Positions 13,688 through 19,352 of a stretch of 20,351 nt of DNA are shown in pieces. Location of the stretch: NCBI GenBank assembly GCA_003506895.1, contig DNXO01000021.1, positions 2,185 to 22,535 on the forward strand, read 5' to 3'. The position numbers and the translations under genes are program-made. The DNA is from Acetobacteraceae bacterium. GTDB taxonomy: Bacteria > Pseudomonadota > Alphaproteobacteria > Acetobacterales > Acetobacteraceae. Under the pieces are notes generated by a model. That model saw only the letters and a program-made list of their open reading frames with translations. It did no database searches and was not told where the DNA came from. Positions within the stretch are counted from its first letter, which is position 1. The number at the start of each line of letters is the position of its first letter.

Positions 13688-14665
13688 ATGGCATCCGAAA
13701 ACAAGCCGCTCGTATTCGACCGCCCGCTGCGTGGCCGTATCTACGACAGCATTGCCGAGACCATTGGCAACACCCCCTTGGTTCGCATTCCAAAAATACT
13801 CGCCGAGGAAGGCATCACCGCCGACGTTGTCCTGAAGCTGGAGTTCTTCAACCCGATTTCCAGCGTGAAGGACCGTATTGGCGTCAACATGATCGTCGAG
13901 ATGGAAAACGCCGGCGTGTTGAAGCCCGGTGGTACATTGATTGAACCGACCTCGGGCAACACCGGCATTGGTCTGGCGTTCGTCGCGGCCGCGCGTGGCT
14001 ACAAGCTGATCCTGACGATGCCGGAATCGGTGTCCATCGAGCGCCGCAAGATGCTGACCTATCTGGGTGCCGAACTGGAACTGACGCCGCGTGAGAAGGG
14101 CATGAACGGTGCGGTGGCCCGAGCCAGGGAATTGCTGGCGGCGACTCCGGGCGCGGTCATGCCGAACCAGTTCGGCAACCCGTCCAACCCGGCGATCCAC
14201 GTCAAGACCACGGCCGAGGAAATCTGGTACGACACGGCTGGCGAAGTCGATGCGGTGGTGTCCGGCGTCGGCACCGGCGGCACGCTGACCGGTATAGCCA
14301 AGGCGCTGAAGCCACGTCGTCCGGGCCTGAAGATGATCGCCGTGGAGCCCACGGCCAGCCCGGTGCTGTCCGGTGGCGCGCCGGGTCCGCATCCGATCCA
14401 GGGGATTGGCGCCGGGTTCGTTCCCGAGGTGCTGAGTGTCGAGTCGATCGACGAGGTGATCCAGGTCACCAACGAAGAAACCCTGGCCACCGCGCGCCGC
14501 CTGGCCCGTACCGAGGGCATTCCGGGCGGCATCTCCTCCGGCGCGGCGCTGGCCGCGGCGCTGAAGCTGGCCAAGCGCCCCGAATACGCCAACAAGCGGA
14601 TTGTGGTGATCATCCCGTCCTTCGCGGAGCGATACATTACCACGGTGCTGTTCGAAGGACTGTAG
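13688..14665 (+). CDS. cysK: cysteine synthase A (O-acetylserine sulfhydrylase)
   Basis: 325 residues, PLP-dependent, fold type II. It makes cysteine from O-acetylserine and sulfide in the cytoplasm. Visible: ETIGNTPLVRI at the N-terminus, the PLP lysine K61 in NPISSVKDRIG, the substrate loop TSGNTG (88-93), the phosphate-binding GVGTGGTLTG, GIGAGFVPEVL, and GGISSGAALAAAL near the C-terminus. Length is normal for the family. GAGAAGGA lies 8 bases before the ATG at 13688. It stands alone and is divergent from the TetA-like MFS gene. It is CysK and not a serine-sulfhydrylase fusion, since no CBS domain is present. Confidence 0.96.
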   Translation: MASENKPLVFDRPLRGRIYDSIAETIGNTPLVRIPKILAEEGITADVVLKLEFFNPISSVKDRIGVNMIVEMENAGVLKPGGTLIEPTSGNTGIGLAFVAAARGYKLILTMPESVSIERRKMLTYLGAELELTPREKGMNGAVARARELLAATPGAVMPNQFGNPSNPAIHVKTTAEEIWYDTAGEVDAVVSGVGTGGTLTGIAKALKPRRPGLKMIAVEPTASPVLSGGAPGPHPIQGIGAGFVPEVLSVESIDEVIQVTNEETLATARRLARTEGIPGGISSGAALAAALKLAKRPEYANKRIVVIIPSFAERYITTVLFEGL

Positions 14666-14683
14666 CGCGCCGCCGCGACCTTG

Positions 14684-14718
14684 ACCGTCCTGGTTCGGCA
14701 CGCCCGGGCCAGGACGGT
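14684..14718 (+). repeat. 35-bp palindrome, copy 1, after cysK
   Basis: ACCGTCCTGG (14684-14693) and CCAGGACGGT (14709-14718) are perfect 10-bp inverted arms around 15 bases. A second 35-bp element with the same core arms lies at 16198-16232. It begins 18 bp after the cysK stop. A T-rich run (TTTCTTTTTT, 14735-14744) follows 16 bases later, so it may act as a cysK terminator as well, though the gap is longer than usual. Confidence 0.7.
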
Positions 14719-14734
14719 ACTGACGAACGCCGCC

Positions 14735-14744
14735 TTTCTTTTTT
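14735..14744 (+). terminator. T-run following the cysK hairpin
   Basis: TTTCTTTTTT downstream of the 10-bp stem at 14684-14718. The spacing is not ideal for an intrinsic terminator, but it is the only T-run in the gap between cysK and the next gene. Confidence 0.4.
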
Positions 14745-14842
14745 GAATGCCCAGGCGACAGTTTATGTCGTAGAATGTCCGTACACCCTACCAAAAGGGT
14801 GAGCAACGAACGCGGCCAACCTGCCGTACTGGGAGTCTATAC

Positions 14843-16189
14843 ATGTCTAAGCCTTTGATCGTCTCACGGCGTCAGGCCGTTAAGCTTGGCGCGGCCGCTG
14901 CCGCTCTTCCGTTGGTTCATATCCGCACCGCCGGCGCCGCCGGCAAATTGAACATCGGCTTTTGGGATCATTGGGTGCCCGGCGCCAACGACATCATGCA
15001 GAAGCAGGTCAACACTTGGGCCGAAAAGAATAAGGTGGAGGTCACCGCCGACTTCATCACCACAACGGGCGGAAAATTGCAGTTAACGCCCGCCGCCGAG
15101 ACACAGGCCAAAGCTGGCCATGACGTGATGACTTTCATAACCTGGGACGTGCAGAATTATGCCGACTCGCTGGAGCCGGTGGACGATGTGATGAAGCGGT
15201 TGACCGCCGCGAATGGCGACGTCAACAGCGTCAGCTCTTACCTCGCCAAGTACAAGGGCCATTGGGCGGCGGTGCCCTCCAGCAGCGGCACGCAGACCAA
15301 GCCGCCTTGCGCGCGCATCAGTTGGTTTAAGAAACATGGGCTGGACATCCAAGCGATGTATCCGGCGAAAGATGAAAAGAACGCGCTGCAGGATGCCTGG
15401 ACCTGGGAGAATTTCCTGAAATACGCCGAGCTTGCCGCCAAGGATAACATGACCTTCTCGCTGGGTATGGGCGGCGGACTGAATACCGACGCTACCGACC
15501 TGCACGGCGCGATCTTCGCCGCGTTCGGCGGCACGTTGATCGACGCCGAGGGCAAGTCGCAGCTCAAGTCGGACGGCACGCGTCAGGCGTTGGAGTTTTG
15601 CCAGCGACTGGTGAAGTTCTATCCCGCCGATGCCGTCAGCTTCGACGATGCCTCGAATAACCGCGCGCTGATTTCGGGCAAGTCGGCGCTGATCTTCAAT
15701 CCGCCGTCGGCGTGGGCGGTTGCCAAGCGCGACTCGCCGGCGGTAGCGGCCGATTGCTGGACGTTCCCGGCGCCGTCTGGACCGAAGGGACGGTTCGTGC
15801 CCACACAAATGTATTTCTGGGGCACCTATAACTTCAGCCCGAATAAAACTGCCGGCAAGGAACTGGTGGAGTTCCTGATGCAGCGGGACAATGTCGAGGC
15901 CCGTGATAATGGCTGTGAAGGCTACGATCTGCCGCCTTATGCCAAACTGAACGACTTCAAAATCTGGGAGGAAGTCGGGCCGCCGAAGGGCACGGTGTTC
16001 AATTACCCGATGCGGGCGGCAAGCGGGCAAAAGCCATCGCTGACCGCATCTGAAGCCCCGCCGGAAGTCGCGGTCCAGATCTACAATCGTGGCGTCCACA
16101 ACCAGATGCTCGCCCGTCTGCGCGACGGCCAGACGATCGAGCAGGTGATCGCCTGGACCCAGGATGAGATCGAGGGTTACACACGGTAG
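14843..16189 (+). CDS. ABC transporter solute-binding protein, family 1, Tat-secreted
   Basis: 448 residues. The N-terminus carries a twin-arginine signal (SRRQAVKLGAAAAALPLVHI, cleavage near AGAA), so the folded protein is likely exported to the periplasm by Tat. The mature part has the family 1 (sugar-type) binding-protein pattern: LNIGFWDHWVPGAND near the start, AGHDVMTFITWD, VPSSSGTQTK, AWTWENFLKYAELA, FAAFGGTLID, ALISGKSALIFNPPS, and KELVEFLMQRDNVEA. Length fits the family. The ligand is probably a sugar or polyol but is unknown. No permease or ATPase gene is adjacent on either side, so it is an orphan here. GGGAG lies 8 bases before the ATG at 14843. Confidence 0.92.
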   Translation: MSKPLIVSRRQAVKLGAAAAALPLVHIRTAGAAGKLNIGFWDHWVPGANDIMQKQVNTWAEKNKVEVTADFITTTGGKLQLTPAAETQAKAGHDVMTFITWDVQNYADSLEPVDDVMKRLTAANGDVNSVSSYLAKYKGHWAAVPSSSGTQTKPPCARISWFKKHGLDIQAMYPAKDEKNALQDAWTWENFLKYAELAAKDNMTFSLGMGGGLNTDATDLHGAIFAAFGGTLIDAEGKSQLKSDGTRQALEFCQRLVKFYPADAVSFDDASNNRALISGKSALIFNPPSAWAVAKRDSPAVAADCWTFPAPSGPKGRFVPTQMYFWGTYNFSPNKTAGKELVEFLMQRDNVEARDNGCEGYDLPPYAKLNDFKIWEEVGPPKGTVFNYPMRAASGQKPSLTASEAPPEVAVQIYNRGVHNQMLARLRDGQTIEQVIAWTQDEIEGYTR

Positions 16190-16197
16190 GACGGTCT

Positions 16198-16232
16198 TCC
16201 GTCCTGGTCGGGCGTGTCCCGCCCAGGACGGA
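16198..16232 (+). repeat. 35-bp palindrome, copy 2, after the solute-binding protein gene
   Basis: TCCGTCCTGG (16198-16207) and CCAGGACGGA (16223-16232) are perfect inverted arms, with an inner CGGG/CCCG pair. The core CCGTCCTGG/CCAGGACGG and the total length equal copy 1 at 14684-14718, while the loops differ. An additional AGGACGG at 16188-16194, touching the stop codon, could pair instead with CCGTCCT, giving two exclusive folds. No T-run follows. Confidence 0.7.
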
Positions 16233-16240
16233 TTGCCTGC

Positions 16241-16929
16241 TTATCGCGGCGAGGGCAGAAACGGCTCGATCGCTCTCAGCATCAGTTCGGTTTGTCTGTC
16301 CCAGGTCATCGTCGCCATGAATGCGGCGCCGCACCGCCCCGTCTCCGCCGCGGCCTCGCGCGCGGCCCAGGCCATCTCCAGCGTTTCGACGATTTCTTCC
16401 ACGTCACTCTCGCCCCGGTCTGTCGTTTCATAGCCGGGCGCGGAAACGTCACGCTGTCGATCCCATTATCGCGCAGGACGGCTTCGTTCCAACTCGACCC
16501 CGCCACGATCAGGGCGAACTGTTCCGCCCGCCGGCGCGCGAGATCATCCAGTCTGGCGTGTGCCAGGAACACAACCCCGATGGGAGGTTGCCCGGACAGG
16601 GATTTTCCACCCGCCGCCTGGATATGATGCAGGTCGGAGCCGAGGCCGATCAGTACCGGCGCATCGATCAGAGCCTGGTCTTCCGGCACTGCCGCGAGCG
16701 CGCGCCACATCGGTTCGGACGATAACGCGACCTGTCGCATCTGTTCCGCGCGCAGAGGGTCCAGAACCAAGGCGTCCGGATCGAAGGGGATCACGGAGAG
16801 GGGCCGAAAATGCGGATGGTTCGCCAGGGAGAGCGCCAGATTAACCCCGTACACGCCCCAGCCAAAGAAGCTTGAAACCCCCCAGGAGAATACCAGCGGG
16901 CGTCGGCTATCCGCTTCCGCCGTCAGCAC
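16241..16929 (-). pseudogene. glycosyltransferase remnant with internal deletion and frameshift
   Basis: The N-terminal part (from GTG at 16929) reads like a bacterial glycosyltransferase: PLVFSWGVSSFFGWGVYGVN, then LIGLGSDLHHIQ, GVVFLAHARLDDLARRRAEQ and VAGSSWNEAVLRDNGIDSV. Near 16430-16450 the sense disappears; the reading frame continues as basic nonsense to a stop at 16306. In another minus frame, from about 16438, a typical C-terminal end appears (GESDVEEIVETLEMAW, then FMATMTWDRQTELMLRAI) and stops at 16241. In full-length relatives these two parts are separated by roughly 200 residues holding the nucleotide-sugar-binding domain (family recollection, not computed). So an internal deletion with frame change has removed the catalytic half. 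It lies 27 bp downstream of the lipoprotein gene. Confidence 0.8.
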
Positions 16930-16956
16930 GGCAACCCGATCCTACCGGCGCCCCTC

Positions 16957-17541
16957 TTACCAGCGACGATGCCAGCCGCCGTAGTAGCCCCCGCCGTAGC
17001 CCCAGCCTCCACCCACCACGACCGCGGGGCCGTAGTAACCGGGGCCATAATACGGGGCAGGGTAATAGCCCGCCGGATAGCCAGTGGCATAACCCGTTGG
17101 CGCGCTTTGCACGGTGTTCCCACGCGAATACATACACTGCGTATAGGCGGTGTCGTAGCGTGCCTGCACGTTCCCACCGGCCACCTGGGCATTGCCGGCG
17201 CCGACCATGCTGCCGGCCAGCAAACCGGTCGCGCCGCCGATTGCCGCCCCAGCGCCCATCGCCCCGCCAACCGAACCAAGCGCCGCGCCGACCCCCGCCC
17301 CCAGGGCTGTCCCGATCACCGCGCTGCCCACGGCACTGTCGTTCGCCGCCTGCGTCGCGCTCGCGCCGCCGGTTTGTTGCGAAGCATAGCTACGGCAGAT
17401 CATGTCGTCCTGTTGGAAAACCTCGAAGCTTTTGCCCTGTGCCGGTAGCGCCATCACGCTGGGCCCCTGCGGCGGCGCGACCGCGCATGCGCTGAGCGCC
17501 AGAACCGAAACAACCCCGAGGCCCGAAATCGCGCGATTCAT
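16957..17541 (-). CDS. glycine-zipper lipoprotein
   Basis: 194 residues. A lipoprotein signal with lipobox LSAC (C19) follows the MNRAISGLGVVSVLA start. A short region with QQDDMICRSYAS comes next, then a long glycine-zipper (AVIGTALGAGVGAALGSVGG, then AMGAGAAIGGATGLLAGSMV), a conserved YDTAYTQCMYSRGN, and a G/Y-rich tail (GYYPAPYYGPGYYGP, GGGYYGGWHRRW). The order lipobox, zipper, YxQCMxxRG is typical of small outer-membrane or periplasmic lipoproteins of alphaproteobacteria, of unknown function. The ATG at 17541 has GGGAG 9 bases upstream and gives a proper signal; a start at 17628 would bury it. C19 aside, two cysteines could form a disulfide. Confidence 0.88.
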   Translation of the reverse strand: MNRAISGLGVVSVLALSACAVAPPQGPSVMALPAQGKSFEVFQQDDMICRSYASQQTGGASATQAANDSAVGSAVIGTALGAGVGAALGSVGGAMGAGAAIGGATGLLAGSMVGAGNAQVAGGNVQARYDTAYTQCMYSRGNTVQSAPTGYATGYPAGYYPAPYYGPGYYGPAVVVGGGWGYGGGYYGGWHRRW

Positions 17542-17679
17542 TTTTACAGGCTCCCAAAAGAGATATCCCACGAGGCCGCAAGTGCCTGACCGATATGTAG
17601 GACAGGCTCTATCGCCATCACGTAACATAGTGTGAACATGAGAGAATACGAGCGGTTTATAGTAACGAAAGACGAGGCG

Positions 17680-18618
17680 TCAGCCGACCCACGAGCGGAA
17701 CAGCGACAGGTCGATATTTCCGCCGCTGGCGATGAGCGCGACCCGCTTGCCGGCCATAATGGGGGCTTCGTGCAACAGTGCCGCGAGCGGAGCCGCGCCA
17801 GCCCCTTCGACCAGGTTGTGCGTGTCGGTCCAGTAGGCCCGGATTGCCGCGGCGATGTCGCTGTCCGGCACGGTGACGATCCGGTCCGCGCCTTTCAGGA
17901 TGATCCGCAATGCCTCGGGGTCTGGTTGGCGCACCGCGATACCATCGGCTTTGGTATCCGCTCGGTTTCCCGGTACCAGGTGTCCGGCGGCGAAGGATTG
18001 GGCGTAGCAATCCGCGCCGGTACTCTGAACCCCGATCACCTTCGTCGTCAGGCCGAGCAGATCGCGGGCGAGGATGGTGCCGCAAATGCCGGAGCCAAGA
18101 CCGATCGGTACATAGACGGCATCCAGGTCCGCCACCGCCTGGAACAATTCCAAGGCATAGGTGGCGACACCCAGGACCAGATCAGGGGCAAACGACGGGA
18201 CGAACACCAAGCCTTCAGATTCGGTTCGGCGTTGGGCTTCTTCACGGGCTTCCTCGAAGTCCGCCCCATGCTCGATCAGGGTGGCACCGAGCGCGCGCAT
18301 CGCGGCGTTCTTTTCAGTGCTGTTGCCGAGGGGAACGACGATTGTCACCGGCAGGCCGAAGCGGCTGCCCGCCCAGGCCAGCGATTGGCCGTGATTGCCT
18401 CGCGTGGCGGAGATAAGTCCCAACCCGGCCGGTTGGCGACTGGCGAACACAATGCCGCCGCGCACCTTGAATGCGCCCGTGGGGAGGTGATTTTCGTGTT
18501 TGACCCAGACTTCGGCGCCTGCCCGTTGACTCAGCAGCGGCCAGTTTATCTGCGGCGTTGCGGGGAGCCACGTGTGAACGAGATCCGAGGCCGTTTTTAG
18601 TGCGATGGGTGAAAACAT
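17680..18618 (-). CDS. threonine-dehydratase-like PLP enzyme
   Basis: 312 residues, PLP fold type II, serine/threonine dehydratase branch. PLP lysine K51 lies in LPTGAFKVRGG, the substrate loop is SATRGNHGQS (70-79), and the phosphate-binding loop is GLGSGICG (173-180); the C-terminal ASGGNIDLSLF binds the cofactor ring. There is no ACT regulatory domain, so it is a catabolic-type enzyme, and relatives include threonine dehydratases and hydroxyectoine-pathway EutB-like proteins. The substrate may be threonine, serine or a hydroxy-amino acid. The ATG at 18618 fits the family N-terminus; a TTG at 18654 would add 12 residues. The ribosome site is not clear (GGAG lies too close). It is followed by the lipoprotein gene after 138 bp, and no operon partner is evident. 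Confidence 0.88.
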   Translation of the reverse strand: MFSPIALKTASDLVHTWLPATPQINWPLLSQRAGAEVWVKHENHLPTGAFKVRGGIVFASRQPAGLGLISATRGNHGQSLAWAGSRFGLPVTIVVPLGNSTEKNAAMRALGATLIEHGADFEEAREEAQRRTESEGLVFVPSFAPDLVLGVATYALELFQAVADLDAVYVPIGLGSGICGTILARDLLGLTTKVIGVQSTGADCYAQSFAAGHLVPGNRADTKADGIAVRQPDPEALRIILKGADRIVTVPDSDIAAAIRAYWTDTHNLVEGAGAAPLAALLHEAPIMAGKRVALIASGGNIDLSLFRSWVG

Positions 18619-18658
18619 TCTCCGGCTCGCTTTCAGGGGGAAGGGCCGGGTCAAGCGA

Positions 18659-18716
18659 GCAGGCTGGCCTCGCGCGAAACGCGGCCAGCACGGCTTGCGG
18701 AGCGGAAGAAGCCTGC
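18659..18716 (-). terminator. hairpin cluster after the first cold-shock gene, possible terminator
   Basis: GCTGGCC (18663-18669) pairs with GGCCAGC (18683-18689), and outer GCAGGC (18659-18664) with GCCTGC (18711-18716). It lies directly past the cold-shock stop codon at 18719. No T-run follows on the minus strand, so termination is uncertain. Confidence 0.35.
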
Positions 18717-18718
18717 TT

Positions 18719-18922
18719 CTACGCCAGCTTCAGATTGGTGGCCGCGGCCTTACCGCGCTCCATCGCCACTTCGTAGGTAACTTTCTGGCCATCATTGAGG
18801 CCCTTGAGGCCGGCGGCCTGAACCGCGGTGATGTGAACGAACACATCCTTGCCGCCATCCTGCGGCATGATGAAACCGTAGCCCTTGGTCGCGTTGAACC
18901 ATTTAACCGTTCCGACGGCCAT
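18719..18922 (-). CDS. cold-shock protein (CspA family), copy A
   Basis: 67 residues, a single cold-shock OB-fold domain that binds single-stranded RNA or DNA and acts as an RNA chaperone. RNP1 is KGYGFI (residues 13-18) and RNP2 is DVFVHI (about 26-31). Starts MAVGTVKWFNATKGYGF. A strong AGGAGG lies about 9 bases before the ATG at 18922, just below a perfect 10-bp hairpin in the leader. The neighbour at 18995-19198 is a close paralogue, so the pair arose by tandem duplication. Common gene; the specific RNA targets are unknown. Confidence 0.96.
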   Translation of the reverse strand: MAVGTVKWFNATKGYGFIMPQDGGKDVFVHITAVQAAGLKGLNDGQKVTYEVAMERGKAAATNLKLA

Positions 18923-18945
18923 GGTTTTATTCCTCCTCAGGATTA

Positions 18946-18971
18946 CGACCGGCTGTCCCAGCAGCCGGTCG
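18946..18971 (-). promoter_or_regulatory. perfect hairpin in the leader of cold-shock copy A
   Basis: CGACCGGCTG (18946-18955) and CAGCCGGTCG (18962-18971) pair over 10 bp with a 6-base loop. It lies between the two cold-shock genes, 9-10 bases upstream of the AGGAGG of copy A, with no T-run after it. It may shape translation or mRNA stability of the downstream gene, or protect the 3' end of copy B mRNA. Confidence 0.55.
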
Positions 18972-18994
18972 CTTAGTTCAGTCGGCCTGATGCC

Positions 18995-19198
18995 TTACAT
19001 TGGCTTCAGGTTGGTCGCCGTGGATTTCCCACGCTCCATCGCCACGTCGAAAGAGACCTTCTGGCCTTCGTCCAATCCACGAAGACCAGCGGCCTGCACC
19101 GCCGTGATATGAACGAATACATCCTTGCCGCCATCCTGCGGCATGATGAACCCATAACCCTTGGTGGTGTTGAACCACTTGACTGTGCCGGTAGCCAT
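18995..19198 (-). CDS. cold-shock protein (CspA family), copy B
   Basis: 67 residues. Nearly the same as copy A through MATGTVKWFNTTKGYGFIMP and the RNP2 region DVFVHITAVQAAGL, then diverging slightly at the C-terminus (LDEGQKVSFDVAMERGKSTA). RNP1 and RNP2 are intact. The ATG at 19198 is chosen over the upstream in-frame start at 19246 because it gives the standard cold-shock length; GGAG lies about 12 bases upstream. It is the first of the tandem pair, separated from copy A by 72 bp containing a hairpin. Confidence 0.95.
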   Translation of the reverse strand: MATGTVKWFNTTKGYGFIMPQDGGKDVFVHITAVQAAGLRGLDEGQKVSFDVAMERGKSTATNLKPM

Positions 19199-19225
19199 GT
19201 CTGCGTACTTCTCCGTCCAGGCACC

Positions 19226-19253
19226 GTGTAAAATCACGCGATGCAATAGACAA
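19226..19253 (-). promoter_or_regulatory. candidate cold-shock promoter
   Basis: TTGTCT (minus strand, 19253-19248) and TTACAC (19231-19226) are separated by 16 bases, about 30 bp before the start of copy B. A moderate match to a sigma-70 promoter, with a short leader. Confidence 0.3.
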
Positions 19254-19352
19254 CCGGGTCTTTGGTCTCCTCAGGCACCCGAGACGGAAGCGCAGAAAGG
19301 CAAGCCAAAATACGATTGCACGGCATAGTTGGCACAGAATCGCTTCCAACTG

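Noticed and set aside
13634..14806. 390-codon minus-strand open frame over cysK
   Set aside because: It is the antisense frame of cysK and reads through the downstream palindrome.
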